From: Marinifilum fragile JCM 15579
GTDB taxonomy: Bacteria > Bacteroidota > Bacteroidia > Bacteroidales > Marinifilaceae
Direction of reading: 5' to 3'
Length of the DNA stretch: 64,000 nt
NCBI RefSeq assembly: GCF_001310955.1
Contig: NZ_BAZX01000012.1
Coordinates: forward strand, 1 to 64,000
Each line of letters starts with the position of its first letter. The first letter of the stretch is position 1. The translations under genes were made by a program, and so were the position numbers. The notes below the pieces were generated by a model. It was not told where the DNA came from, did not search any database, and saw nothing but the letters and a program-made list of their open reading frames with translations. Shown here one piece after another: positions 17,254 through 28,936 of the stretch.

Positions 17254-18978
17254 ATGTTGAAAAAGATTTTATTAGCAATTGTAGTTTTCGGTTTTTCCTA
17301 CTCAATTGCCTTGTCACAAGAACAAAGAGAATTAGATAAAGAGGTAAAAGTTAGAACTACTTACCAGCCCAAAATAAATAAGGCTTTGAGATTAGGGAAA
17401 CTTCCTGTAATTAAGGATACAAGCACATTTACACCAAGTTTCGATTATTTTATTCAGGCAAAACCTTTAAATGTAGGCTTTTCGCCTGCCGAGATTCCAG
17501 CCGCTAAAATTGTAGGAGAACCACTAAAAAAATTGAATTCCCACACTTTAACTTTGGCAGGAGGAAATTATTCTACTCTTTTGGGAGATTATCGATTTAA
17601 CAATCAACGATCGAAAACTGCAGACATAGGAGTTCATTTAAGACATTACTCGAGCAATGGAAAATTGAAACTGGAGGATGATGATAAAGTTAAACCTGAT
17701 TATACTGAACAGTTGGCCGAAGTATATGGAACCGCATACCTTGATGAAGGAAAGCTGTCGGGAAAATTATTTTACAAGCATTCAGGATTCAATTATTTTG
17801 GTTTTCCGCAATTGGGAGATATTGAGGGAACCACTACCAATTTATTCCCATACGATAAGCAGAAACTAAACAACTTTGGTTTGGATGCTTTGTATCAATC
17901 TAACTTTAAAGATGAAGAGCAATTGAATTTCGGATTGGGATTACAGTATGAACACTTTTCTGATGATATTGATGCAAAAGAAAATGATATTTTAATCTCA
18001 GGAAATGCCAGAATTAGAAGAGGAGATGCTTTTTGGAGCTTAAGGTCAGAGTTGGATTATTTTGCCACTGATGGCTTAAACCATTGGGAAGATTCAAACT
18101 GGGTTTCCGAAAGAAAGACTTTAAAGTGGAGTTTAAATCCTCAATATCTGTTGCAAACCGGGAACTTTAACCTTCAATTGGGAGTGAATGTAGTTTTAGC
18201 AACAGGAGATGATTCAGAAACCAAACTATATCCGGATGTAAAAGTAGATTTTGAAGCAATTGATGGAATAATGAGTTTGTTTGCAGGTCTGAATGGAGAT
18301 TTAAAAATGAATCGTTACAAAGATATTGTAGAAGAAAATAGATTCATTTATTCAGGATTGAATGTATTGCCGAGCAATGTAAAGTATAAATTATTTGGAG
18401 GAATTAGAGGAAGTATGTCTTCCAACTCATCGTTTACCTTAAAAGCAGAGTATTCAGCTATCGAGAATCAATATTTCTTCATTCAAAATAATATCTTAAT
18501 CCCTCAGGGAATGACCATTTCTGGTGTGCCATATTCAAATAAATTTGGTGTTGTTTATGATGATGTCAATGTATTGCGTTTGGGAGCAGAATTAACGATT
18601 GGATGGACTGAGAAGTTAGAATTAAACTCATCTGTTTGGTACAATAACTATTCAATGGATGAATTAGGAGAAGCATGGCATATGCCAGAATTTGAAATGC
18701 AAATCAATGCAGTATATTCTTTTACTGATGATTTAACATTTAACGCAGGTGTTAATATGATTGGAGAGCGCTCTACTCTTCTTGTAAGATATGATTTAAC
18801 CAAAGTAGAAAAATTAGAAGCGGTTTATGATTTAAACATAGGTGCCAACTATAGTGTAAACGAGCATTTTTCTGTCTTTGCTCAAGTTAATAACCTATTT
18901 GCCGATAAGTATTACCAGTGGGATGGATATCCTTCACAAGGCCTTAATTTCTTGCTTGGAATAAGAGTTAACTTATAA
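17254..18978 (+). CDS. Outer-membrane beta-barrel protein, plug-less TonB-receptor-like
   Basis: From ATG 17254 the protein has 574 residues and a clear signal peptide (MLKKILLAIVVFGFSYSIALSQ). Upstream in-frame starts at 17236 or TTG 17227 would place polar residues before it. The mature N-terminus (DKEVKVRTTYQPKINKA) leads to a conserved segment AAKIVGEPLKKL and then alternating amphipathic strands to a C-terminal barrel strand ending in VNL. There is no TonB box, carboxypeptidase-like domain or plug motif, so it is a barrel related to TonB-dependent receptors rather than a normal receptor. It overlaps translationally with the TPR gene. A terminator-like hairpin follows. Confidence 0.82.
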   Translation: MLKKILLAIVVFGFSYSIALSQEQRELDKEVKVRTTYQPKINKALRLGKLPVIKDTSTFTPSFDYFIQAKPLNVGFSPAEIPAAKIVGEPLKKLNSHTLTLAGGNYSTLLGDYRFNNQRSKTADIGVHLRHYSSNGKLKLEDDDKVKPDYTEQLAEVYGTAYLDEGKLSGKLFYKHSGFNYFGFPQLGDIEGTTTNLFPYDKQKLNNFGLDALYQSNFKDEEQLNFGLGLQYEHFSDDIDAKENDILISGNARIRRGDAFWSLRSELDYFATDGLNHWEDSNWVSERKTLKWSLNPQYLLQTGNFNLQLGVNVVLATGDDSETKLYPDVKVDFEAIDGIMSLFAGLNGDLKMNRYKDIVEENRFIYSGLNVLPSNVKYKLFGGIRGSMSSNSSFTLKAEYSAIENQYFFIQNNILIPQGMTISGVPYSNKFGVVYDDVNVLRLGAELTIGWTEKLELNSSVWYNNYSMDELGEAWHMPEFEMQINAVYSFTDDLTFNAGVNMIGERSTLLVRYDLTKVEKLEAVYDLNIGANYSVNEHFSVFAQVNNLFADKYYQWDGYPSQGLNFLLGIRVNL

Positions 18979-19002
18979 GAATTAAAAAAAAGGAAATATA
19001 TT

Positions 19003-19029
19003 GGGGATGTCATACCAGGCATCCCCTTT
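19003..19029 (+). terminator. Intrinsic terminator
   Basis: GGGGATG pairs with CATCCCC around TCATACCAGG and is followed by TTT. It ends the TPR-barrel operon. Confidence 0.6.
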
Positions 19030-19104
19030 GTCATTACTTACGATAATATATTGTAGATTGAATAGTTTTTACTAGCTTTATTTTGATAAAACATTCTTAA
19101 CCAC

Positions 19105-19605
19105 ATGAATTTGAACTGTACTTCACGATATTGGAACCCTATTACCGTATTTGTTATATTGTTATTGATATCGGGTTCGGTATTTGCTCAGAAGACTGAA
19201 CGCTGGAAATTGTCTGTTAACAATGACCGGAAACCTTTAGAGATTTTAATGGATATTGGGGAAGATGATCTTGGAATTACCTACTTGTTTGATATCACAA
19301 GGGATACTTTAAACATGTCGTTTGCGGCAGAAGAAGCACTTGTTTGGAAGCATCATGGTGTAAGTGTATATGCTATGCCCAAAGGCAAAGAAGTTTTAAA
19401 ATTAAAGTTGGATGATGCAGACCTGGAAAATGTTCAGGTAGTGTTTTATAGAATGTGGAAGGCCATGCCTAAAGGATTTAAAAACGTAACAACCCTTTTT
19501 GAATTGCGTGAATATGGCGTTACCGAATCAGGTAGAAAAGTTGATAATTTCATTATTAAATTTAAAATGAAACGTCCGAGAAGCGGACAATCAATATCCT
19601 TTTAA
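19105..19605 (+). CDS. Secreted protein of unknown function
   Basis: A 166-residue protein with a signal peptide (FVILLLISGSVFAQ, cut near residue 29). The mature part begins KTERWKLSVNN and is predicted to be beta-rich. It holds charged strands (EVLKLKLDDADLENVQVV) and ends in a basic tail (FKMKRPRSGQS). It has no Cys in the mature region and no motif I recognise. It is probably periplasmic. It is monocistronic, between the barrel operon and gyrB. Confidence 0.75.
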   Translation: MNLNCTSRYWNPITVFVILLLISGSVFAQKTERWKLSVNNDRKPLEILMDIGEDDLGITYLFDITRDTLNMSFAAEEALVWKHHGVSVYAMPKGKEVLKLKLDDADLENVQVVFYRMWKAMPKGFKNVTTLFELREYGVTESGRKVDNFIIKFKMKRPRSGQSISF

Positions 19606-19967
19606 AGTAGTGATTTTCAAATAAACATAAACTCATTTCGAGTTTTGCGAAATTTTGTGTTTAAATTGCCTTCGTCAAAAACCTCGATTGTGCATTATTT
19701 TTAATGATTTTCCTGCCTTTAAATTCATCATTTTTATTATCTTTGTTTAACTTTTGTTTCTTGGCTTTAGGTGATTGGTAATGTGTTGATATTTAAGAGT
19801 TTTGAGCTTGTGTGTTAACGATTCATTTTCCAATTTTTAAGAATTAAAATCCAAGCCATTAGACTTTCTGAAATTTGCACAAAAAATATTAGAATTTGGC
19901 ATCGATAATCAGAGCCTGTTTTTGATTGTCATCTAAATTCTATTTCGAAAAACTAAAGATCTGTTAG
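19606..19967. promoter_or_regulatory. gyrB upstream region
   Basis: This 362-bp A/T-rich region lacks an ORF. A perfect -7 box TATCTTTG lies at 19738-19745 but only a weak -33 (TTTA) precedes it, and it would leave a leader of about 220 nt. I see no other clear element. Confidence 0.35.
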
Positions 19968-21929
<1,962 letters not shown>

Positions 21930-21948
21930 GTTTTAAATACAAAACAGA

Positions 21949-21978
21949 AGCCCTTGAGAAATTCTCAGGGGCTTTTTT
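21949..21978 (+). terminator. gyrB intrinsic terminator
   Basis: AGCCCTTGAG pairs with CTCAGGGGCT (one mismatch) with loop AAATT, followed by six T. Confidence 0.85.
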
Positions 21979-22012
21979 GAATAATATTATTGTCTTACTT
22001 AAATTAAGAGTA

Positions 22013-22579
22013 ATGAATATCTGCGTATTTTGTTCTTCAAGCAATTCATTGGATAAAGCGTATTTTAACGAAGCTACTGAACTAGGAAGATTAATTGGTA
22101 CAAATCACCATGGATTGGTTTATGGAGGAACCAATGTCGGTTTAATGAATGAGGTGGCTCAATCCGTGAAAATATCTGGAGGAAAAGTACTGGGTGTAAT
22201 TCCAAAGTTGATTAATGATTATGGAATTTCTGCTGACTTTTTGGATGAATTAATTATTACGCCAGATATGGCTGAAAGGAAAAAATTATTACGAGATAAA
22301 TCGGATGCTTTTATTGCTCTTCCTGGTGGTTTTGGAACATTAGAGGAAATATTAGAGGTAATTACATTAAAGCAACTGGGTTATCACAACAAACCTATTG
22401 TATTTATCAATACTAATGACTTTTACGGGAATTTAAAAGCTCAATTCGAACTATCTTATCAAGAAAAGTTTGCCAAACCTGAATACAGCAAATTATTCTA
22501 TTTTGCTGCTAACTACAAAGATGCAATATCCTATATCGAGAACTACAAACAAGAAGTTAGGGAGATAAAATGGGATTAA
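22013..22579 (+). CDS. LOG-family protein (TIGR00730, Rossmann fold)
   Basis: From ATG 22013 (MNICVFCSSS) the product has 188 residues. It belongs to the LOG family, nucleoside-monophosphate phosphoribohydrolases that release nucleobases such as cytokinins. The phosphoribosyl-binding motif LPGGFGTLEE (103-112) and the early GLVYGGTNVGLM are intact. An upstream in-frame TTG lies inside the gyrB terminator's T run, so the ATG is preferred. The bacterial role, purine or AMP metabolism, is inferred from the family. The gene overlaps the convergent kinase gene by 4 bp. Confidence 0.9.
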   Translation: MNICVFCSSSNSLDKAYFNEATELGRLIGTNHHGLVYGGTNVGLMNEVAQSVKISGGKVLGVIPKLINDYGISADFLDELIITPDMAERKKLLRDKSDAFIALPGGFGTLEEILEVITLKQLGYHNKPIVFINTNDFYGNLKAQFELSYQEKFAKPEYSKLFYFAANYKDAISYIENYKQEVREIKWD

Positions 22580-25383
22580 TTAATTGAGAATTGCTTATTG
22601 ATTGAATCCAATAAAGTCTTTGTTTTAACTGGTTTCACGATGTAATCATCGCAACCTGCAGCAATGGCTTTGGTTTTGTTATCTTTTTCAACAAATGCCG
22701 TCTGTCCAATAATTGGAATTCTTGCATTTCGATGTTTTATTCTTTTGGTAGCCTCGTATCCATTCATAACTGGCATTTGAATGTCCATTAAAACAATATC
22801 AACTTTAACCGATTCGCACAAGGAAATAGCTTCAACACCATTTTTAGCCCAAAATATTTGAGCGTGAGTGTGCTCTAGCGCTGTTTTAAAATAAGTGAAG
22901 TTATTTCTTTGATCATCCACAATCAGAATTTTTTTTCCACTCCAATTGTAAAGGTTTTCCTTGTATAATTTATCTTCTTTTTCCAAACTAAAAGGGAATT
23001 GAATATAGAAGCAAGTTCCTTCATTTTCCTTTGATTCGACTCTTATTTTACCACCAAGAACCTCTGTTAGTCTGTGGGTAATTGTAAGTCCTAATCCGGT
23101 TCCACCATACTGTCTGGTGTCTGATCCATCAATTTGTCTGAACGACATAAAGATATCCTTTAATGCACTTTCAGGAATGCCAATACCAGTGTCTTTTACA
23201 TATATTTCAATTATAGATTCATTTTCAATGGTCTGATATCCAAATTCTACTGAACCTTCATTTGTAAATTTTATTGCATTATCGAGTACATTGGATAAAA
23301 GTTGTTCTAATCGTTTTGCATCGGTAAACAAAAGAGCATCTTTATCGCTTAAAGCTTTTTGTACCTGTAATGTAATATGAGATTTATTGATATTGTTTTT
23401 TAGGTCGTAAAACTTTTCGAATAGAACGGTAAGAATACCATTTAAATTGTAATTTGCCCAGTTCAATTTGATTTGTCTCGATTCAATTTTTGACAAATCG
23501 ATAATGTTATTGATTAGTTGTAGTAGGTTGTTACTACTTTGTTTTATTAGTTCTCCATACTCAAGTCTTTCATTTTCGTTGATATTTTGAGATGTCATAA
23601 TATCGGTAAATCCGATAATATGATTCATTGGAGTTCGAATTTCATGAGACATGTTTGCCAAAAATGCTGACTTTAAAAGGTCTGATTCTTCGGCTTTGTT
23701 TTTGGCTTCGGTTAAGTGTTGCTCATATAGTTTTCGTTGTGTGATATCACGGTAAATTCCGAAAATTGCGATAGGTTTATCATCAATTATTATTGGATTT
23801 CCTACAATAGATACATCAATCAGTTCTCCTGTTTTGCATTTTCGTTTCGTTTCTATTTCAACAAGCTGCCCATTGGCAGTTAAGGTGTTTAATTTATTAG
23901 CCTCTCCTTGTCTTTCTTCATCGGCAAGTAAATTGTCAATACCTACTCCTTTTATATCTTCCAATGTGTAGCCAAAAAGTTCAGTAAATTTTTTATTGAT
24001 TTTAATTCCCTTGCTTTCATTGTCAGTAATGGCAATTGCTTCTGGTGAATTTTCAAATAGTTGTTCAAAATATGCAGTTTCGATATTTAACTGCCGCTCG
24101 ATCTTGTCGCGTTTTGAAATCATTTGATTTGCTAGCTCACCCAATTCCTTGTATTCCTTGAATTGTAATGATGAGATGTTTATTCTTAGCGATTCGGATG
24201 CTGCTTTTTCAAAAAATCGAGTGAATACATATAGGCCAGTTTTTGTAATTCGAACCACATATCTAGAGAAAATGACAATACAAAAGACAACCAGAATTAC
24301 AAGAATTACTCCATTAAAAATATAGTTGTTTACATTTGCTTGCAATTCATCATTTCTATTTTTAATGGTTTGGTTCAATTCGTCTAAATGAATGCCAGAA
24401 CCAATAATCCATTGCCAGTCTTTGTATGATTTTGCATAAGTTAATTTTGGTAAGGGGCGTTCATTTGAGTTTGCAAAAGGATCAAGATATTCTATAAATC
24501 CGCCTTCAGAATCAGTTCCTCTCGAAATGAATTCTTTTACAATCTTGTTTCCATTTTCATCAGCGATGTTCCATAAATTTCTTCCAACCAGTGTTTTATT
24601 TGTGTGGGCAAGACATGTTCCATCAAAGCTTATGACTGTAATAGTGAAATTATCATCAAATCGTAAATCGGTAATTTTTTCTAATATTTTCTCTTGAATT
24701 TCAAGTTTATAATTGTTTACATATTGGGTGCAGCCAATATACCAATCGAACTCTTTAAATATTTTAACAAAAGAAATCTTTGGATGAATTTTCTGACTGT
24801 TTTCTGCCTGCCAGGAATAGTCTGTATAACCTTCTCCTATTGATTTTACAGTTTCAATTTCATTTTGGATAATCGGAACACCATATACATCTTTTACCTG
24901 AAGTTTGTTTCGTCCAATCCATTTAGGATTTTCAGGATCCATAACCACGGTTCCATTCAACTTATTGATGTAGAAATAACCTTTGCCATTATTAAAACGA
25001 ACAGAATTTAAAGCATTGATTATTAATTCTTGAAGCTCTTTTTTGTTTAGCTTGTCTTTGTAGCTTTTATATAGGTTGGTGGCGATACTATGTGCTTCGT
25101 AAACAGTAGTACTTATATCTTTTTTTAAAAGATTTCTGGTTTGAAGTCTTTCATTCTCAATGTAATTGATGAGAGTTTGCGTTTCCTGTTGCAAGGTTTT
25201 CTTCTGGTTTTTTAAGAAATCTTGCCTTATTTGAAGCGACTCACGTTGAAACTTTTGTTTTTCTTGATGAATGACAAACAAACCAAACACTAGAATTAAT
25301 CCTATTGAAATGGAAAGTAATGAAAATAGAAAAACTTTCGAAATGCTTTTGTTGTTAAAGAGTTTAGTGAGAATGAACTTCAT
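22576..25383 (-). CDS. Cache-PAS hybrid sensor histidine kinase
   Basis: A 935-residue membrane sensor. Order: TM helix at about 17-38; a periplasmic region with Cache features twice (GKGYFYINKLNGTVVMDP near 145 and FDGTCLAHTNKTLVGRNLW near 255, each followed by a Trp-Tyr/Ile-Gly strand); TM helix at about 353-375; HAMP-like linker; PAS domain (AYFEQLFENSPEAIAITD onward); HisKA with His580 (MSHEIRTPMNHIIGF); HATPase with DTGIGIP and GGTGLGL; and a C-terminal receiver with phospho-acceptor Asp867 (VLMDIQMPVMNG). No response-regulator gene lies adjacent. It starts 18 bp after the dapF stop and is probably in the same transcript. The ligand is unknown; Cache domains often bind small organic acids or amino acids. 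Confidence 0.92.
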   Translation of the reverse strand: MKFILTKLFNNKSISKVFLFSLLSISIGLILVFGLFVIHQEKQKFQRESLQIRQDFLKNQKKTLQQETQTLINYIENERLQTRNLLKKDISTTVYEAHSIATNLYKSYKDKLNKKELQELIINALNSVRFNNGKGYFYINKLNGTVVMDPENPKWIGRNKLQVKDVYGVPIIQNEIETVKSIGEGYTDYSWQAENSQKIHPKISFVKIFKEFDWYIGCTQYVNNYKLEIQEKILEKITDLRFDDNFTITVISFDGTCLAHTNKTLVGRNLWNIADENGNKIVKEFISRGTDSEGGFIEYLDPFANSNERPLPKLTYAKSYKDWQWIIGSGIHLDELNQTIKNRNDELQANVNNYIFNGVILVILVVFCIVIFSRYVVRITKTGLYVFTRFFEKAASESLRINISSLQFKEYKELGELANQMISKRDKIERQLNIETAYFEQLFENSPEAIAITDNESKGIKINKKFTELFGYTLEDIKGVGIDNLLADEERQGEANKLNTLTANGQLVEIETKRKCKTGELIDVSIVGNPIIIDDKPIAIFGIYRDITQRKLYEQHLTEAKNKAEESDLLKSAFLANMSHEIRTPMNHIIGFTDIMTSQNINENERLEYGELIKQSSNNLLQLINNIIDLSKIESRQIKLNWANYNLNGILTVLFEKFYDLKNNINKSHITLQVQKALSDKDALLFTDAKRLEQLLSNVLDNAIKFTNEGSVEFGYQTIENESIIEIYVKDTGIGIPESALKDIFMSFRQIDGSDTRQYGGTGLGLTITHRLTEVLGGKIRVESKENEGTCFYIQFPFSLEKEDKLYKENLYNWSGKKILIVDDQRNNFTYFKTALEHTHAQIFWAKNGVEAISLCESVKVDIVLMDIQMPVMNGYEATKRIKHRNARIPIIGQTAFVEKDNKTKAIAAGCDDYIVKPVKTKTLLDSINKQFSIN

Positions 25384-25401
25384 ACAATCGAAACAGCGAT
25401 T

Positions 25402-26187
25402 TTAAATATTTACAGTGCCTGAAAATACTTTTGTTGCAGGCCCAATCAGCCAAACATTACTAATATTTTGTGTGTCTAATTTTTCAAATCGAACTTCCAG
25501 CTTTCCGCCTTTAGTTGTTATTTTGAAATGCTCCTTGTTTTTTTCAAATCCAGAACCAATTGCAGATGCAACTACACCAGTGCCACAAGAATAGGTTTCA
25601 TCTTCTACTCCTCGTTCGTAAGTGCTTACCTGTATTCCTTCATCATTGAAAGAAACAAAATTTACATTTGTGCCTTCTTTTTCAAATCTTTCATTGTATC
25701 GAATGGCTTTTCCATTTTTGTAGGTGTCAAAGTTTACATGGGAATTGATGAATTGAACGTAATGCGGTGAGCCAGTATTCATATAGTAATGATTTTCTCC
25801 CTTTTCGATACCAGACACATTGATCATTTTTAGACTAACCTGCACGAAATCTTTTTCATCTTTTACCAAGGCCTCATGTTCTCCATCTACGGCAATAAAT
25901 AATGTCTTATCCTTGATAATCCCCAGATGATATGCAAACGCAACAATGCATCTGCCACCATTTCCGCACATGCTAGCTTCTCCACCATCCGAATTAAAGT
26001 ATCTCATTCGAAAATCGTAACCTTCAACATTCTCCAGTAACATTAAACCATCAGCACCAATTCCAAATCTTCTATGGCATAAGTGCTCAATCAACTTTTT
26101 GTTATTTGGAGATATAATATTATTGCGGTTATCTATTAAAACAAAATCATTTCCAGTACCCTGATATTTCCAAAATTTAATCTGCAT
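25402..26187 (-). CDS. dapF: Diaminopimelate epimerase
   Basis: A 261-residue DapF, which interconverts LL- and meso-diaminopimelate for lysine and peptidoglycan synthesis in the cytosol. The two catalytic cysteines are Cys74 (MCGNGGRC) and Cys201 (TYSCGTG). The N-terminal YQGTGNDFVLID and the central pseudo-duplicated fold are present. The length is normal. It is upstream of, and close to, the hybrid kinase gene, with no other lysine genes nearby. Confidence 0.95.
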   Translation of the reverse strand: MQIKFWKYQGTGNDFVLIDNRNNIISPNNKKLIEHLCHRRFGIGADGLMLLENVEGYDFRMRYFNSDGGEASMCGNGGRCIVAFAYHLGIIKDKTLFIAVDGEHEALVKDEKDFVQVSLKMINVSGIEKGENHYYMNTGSPHYVQFINSHVNFDTYKNGKAIRYNERFEKEGTNVNFVSFNDEGIQVSTYERGVEDETYSCGTGVVASAIGSGFEKNKEHFKITTKGGKLEVRFEKLDTQNISNVWLIGPATKVFSGTVNI

Positions 26188-26357
26188 TCTTGTGTAATCC
26201 TGTTAATAAGTGTTAAATACGTTAAAATTCAAAACACTTCTAAACTTATATCGTTAAAATTGTAGCATAAAAGTACGAATCTTATTGGTTTTACCCTTAT
26301 TTCCAAAAGTGAAAAGTGCAAGAATTTGATGAATGTTAATTCAATGATAAATAACTA

Positions 26358-26388
26358 TTGATTATATGAATCTGTTTTCGTAACTTTT
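26358..26388 (+). promoter_or_regulatory. Putative htrA promoter
   Basis: TTG (26358-26360), a 20-nt spacer and TAACTTTT (26381-26388) match the -33/-7 pattern with one mismatch. The leader to the htrA ATG would be about 70 nt. Confidence 0.5.
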
Positions 26389-26462
26389 TATGTTCGAAAC
26401 AGGATGTGTAAATTGCCGATGAGATGGATCCTAAGTTTCACTCTTAAAATTTTTATTGCATT

Positions 26463-27914
26463 ATGAAAGCTAAAATGTTTTTTGGAAGAGTTTTAACTGC
26501 AGTATTTGGTGGGGGTATTGCCATTATTTTATTTGTGTTATTTTTTGATAAAGAACAGAAAATTATCACTGTAAAGGAGCCAAATGCGATACAATTAACA
26601 AGTCTTCCGCAAAATGTAACGGGGCAGGTGGATTTAACACTGGCCGCAGAATCATCGGTAAAATCGGTAGTACATGTAAAAACTTTATATACGAACGAAG
26701 AGTATCAGTCCAATCCATTCTATGATTTTCTTTTTGGTAATAGTAGAAGAGATTATCAACCGCAACCAAGTTTAGGATCTGGGTCTGGTGTAATTATATC
26801 AGAAGATGGTTACATCGTGACAAACAATCATGTAGTGAAAGGTTCTAATTTAATAAATGTAGTTCTACAAGATAAAAGATCCTATGAGGCGAAGTTGGTA
26901 GGACAGGATCCATACACTGACTTGGCATTGATTAAAATTGAAGAAGAAGATTTACCTGCCATGAGTTTTGGTAATTCTGATGAATTAAAACTAGGAGAGT
27001 GGGTATTGGCAGTAGGAAATCCATTTAATCTAACTTCTACGGTTACGGCTGGTATTATTAGTGCTAAAGCCAGAAATCTGGGAATAATGCGCGATCGCAG
27101 TTTGAGTATTGAATCATTTTTGCAAACAGATGCTGCTGTAAATCCTGGAAATAGTGGTGGAGCTTTGGTTGACACAAAAGGAAGGTTAGTAGGTATCAAT
27201 ACTGCAATTGAATCAAGAACAGGCTCATACTCAGGATATTCATTTGCTATACCAGTTACGATAGTGAAGAAGGTAATCGCTGATTTAAAAGAATTTGGTA
27301 AGGTGCAAAGAGCTATTATAGGAGTTTCCATTCAAACAGTTGATGCTGCATTGGCTGAAGCTTATGGGTTGGAAAAAATTGAAGGTGTTTACGTTGCAGA
27401 TCTAACAGAAGAGGGTGCTGCAGGTGAAGTAGGGATCAAAAAAGGAGATGTTATACTCGAGATTAATGGTATAACGGTAAATTCAAGTTCTGAGTTACAA
27501 GAGCAGGTGAGCAAGTATCGTCCTGGTGATGAGATAGAAGTTTTAGTAAAAAGAGATGGTAAAAAGAAACAATTTGATGTTGTTTTACGTAACAGGTTAG
27601 GAAATACCGAGGTGATAAAATCGAGTGGTTTAGCTTTCCTGGGTGCTGAATTCGAGCCAATTTCTGCTAAAGAGAAGTACCGACTTCAAATCAATAGGGG
27701 AGTTAAAGTGAAGAATCTGCGTAGTGGGAAATTAAGAGAGGAGAATATTAAAGAAGGTTTTATCATCTACAAGATTAACAATACACCAATTTATAGAGTA
27801 AATGATATTGAAGAGGCGTTACAGAGCGTTAAGGATGGAGGAGTATTTATTTCTGGTATCTATCCTAATGGCAGCGTAAAATACTATGCCTTTTCTCTTA
27901 AGAATGATGAATAG
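26463..27914 (+). CDS. Periplasmic serine protease of the Deg/HtrA family
   Basis: A 483-residue trypsin-fold protease/chaperone for damaged envelope proteins. A membrane segment at about 9-28 serves as a signal anchor. The catalytic triad is His123 (VTNNHVVKG), Asp153 (YTDLALIKI) and Ser231 (NPGNSGGALVD). Two PDZ domains follow, about 285-375 and 390-480; the first has the carboxylate-binding-like start RAIIGVSIQ. There is no Cys pair or LA loop of the long DegP type. The gene is monocistronic upstream of rpoD. Confidence 0.93.
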   Translation: MKAKMFFGRVLTAVFGGGIAIILFVLFFDKEQKIITVKEPNAIQLTSLPQNVTGQVDLTLAAESSVKSVVHVKTLYTNEEYQSNPFYDFLFGNSRRDYQPQPSLGSGSGVIISEDGYIVTNNHVVKGSNLINVVLQDKRSYEAKLVGQDPYTDLALIKIEEEDLPAMSFGNSDELKLGEWVLAVGNPFNLTSTVTAGIISAKARNLGIMRDRSLSIESFLQTDAAVNPGNSGGALVDTKGRLVGINTAIESRTGSYSGYSFAIPVTIVKKVIADLKEFGKVQRAIIGVSIQTVDAALAEAYGLEKIEGVYVADLTEEGAAGEVGIKKGDVILEINGITVNSSSELQEQVSKYRPGDEIEVLVKRDGKKKQFDVVLRNRLGNTEVIKSSGLAFLGAEFEPISAKEKYRLQINRGVKVKNLRSGKLREENIKEGFIIYKINNTPIYRVNDIEEALQSVKDGGVFISGIYPNGSVKYYAFSLKNDE

Positions 27915-27961
27915 AAATCAAACGAGAAAAATATAAATATTCGAATAAAATGGCAATTAAT

Positions 27962-27994
27962 TTTGACTTTTTTTTATTAAAAAGTCTAATTTTG
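27962..27994 (+). promoter_or_regulatory. rpoD promoter
   Basis: TTTG (27962-27965), a 21-nt spacer and TAATTTTG (27987-27994) match the Bacteroidetes consensus completely. The start codon is 26 nt downstream. Confidence 0.72.
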
Positions 27995-28020
27995 CGAAAT
28001 ATTTTCGATGAAAAGGGACT

Positions 28021-28881
28021 ATGAGACAATTAAAGATAACTAAATCAATTACCAATCGTGAGAGTGCGTCGTTAGATAAGTACTTGCAAGAGATTGGTAA
28101 AGAAGATCTTATTACAGTTGAGGAAGAGGTTGAATTGGCGCAGCGAATCAAAAAAGGCGACCAAAGAGCTTTGGAAAAGTTAACCAGAGCAAATTTGCGT
28201 TTCGTTGTTTCTGTAGCTAAGCAATACCAGAATCAAGGGTTAAGTCTACCTGACTTGATCAATGAAGGAAATTTGGGATTGATTAAAGCAGCAGAAAAGT
28301 TTGATGAAACTCGTGGTTTTAAATTCATTTCTTACGCTGTATGGTGGATTCGTCAGTCTATCCTTCAGGCTTTGGCAGAGCAGTCTCGAATCGTTCGATT
28401 ACCATTGAACCAGGTTGGTTCGTTGAACAAGATCAACAAAGCATTTTCGAAATTCGAGCAAGAACATGAAAGAAAGCCATCTCCTGAAGAATTAGCAGAG
28501 TCCTTGGAGTTACCTGCAGATAAAGTTGCAGATACCCTACGTGTTTCAGGTCGTCACATTTCTGTCGATGCTCCGTTTGTTGACGGAGAGGACAACAGTT
28601 TGTTGGATGTATTGGTGAATGATGATTCTCCAATCGCAGACAGAAGTCTCTTGAATGAGTCCTTAACCAGAGAAATTGATAGAGCTTTAGCTACTCTAAC
28701 CGAGAGAGAAAGTGATATTATTAAGTTATTCTTCGGTATTGGAATTCAAGAAATGACCTTGGAAGAAATTGGCGAAAAATTTGGATTGACACGTGAACGT
28801 GTTCGTCAGATTAAAGAAAAAGCGATTCGTCGTTTGCGTCATACTTCCCGAAGCAAATTATTGAAATCATATTTGGGATAA
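28021..28881 (+). CDS. rpoD: Primary RNA polymerase sigma factor
   Basis: A 286-residue sigma-70 of the short Bacteroidetes form without region 1.1 or the non-conserved insertion. Region 1.2 begins at [14 protein letters not shown] and region 2 follows with [17 protein letters not shown] and the -10-binding helix [18 protein letters not shown]. Region 3 is [13 protein letters not shown]-like. Region 4 has the helix-turn-helix [23 protein letters not shown]. The lineage's unusual -7/-33 promoters are read by this protein. Length and order are as expected. Confidence 0.95.
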   Translation: MRQLKITKSITNRESASLDKYLQEIGKEDLITVEEEVELAQRIKKGDQRALEKLTRANLRFVVSVAKQYQNQGLSLPDLINEGNLGLIKAAEKFDETRGFKFISYAVWWIRQSILQALAEQSRIVRLPLNQVGSLNKINKAFSKFEQEHERKPSPEELAESLELPADKVADTLRVSGRHISVDAPFVDGEDNSLLDVLVNDDSPIADRSLLNESLTREIDRALATLTERESDIIKLFFGIGIQEMTLEEIGEKFGLTRERVRQIKEKAIRRLRHTSRSKLLKSYLG

Positions 28882-28900
28882 CAGTTCCCGTGAGATAACT

Positions 28901-28927
28901 AAAGCAGTTTCGAAAGAAACTGCTTTT
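28901..28927 (+). terminator. rpoD intrinsic terminator
   Basis: AAAGCAGTTT pairs with AAACTGCTTT around CGAAAG and is followed by a T run. It lies between convergent rpoD and uvrB. Confidence 0.85.
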
Positions 28928-28936
28928 TTATTTTCC

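Noticed and set aside
14046-18978. SusCD-like polysaccharide locus
   Set aside because: The barrel has no plug or TonB box and the TPR protein is not SusD-like; no glycosidases are adjacent.
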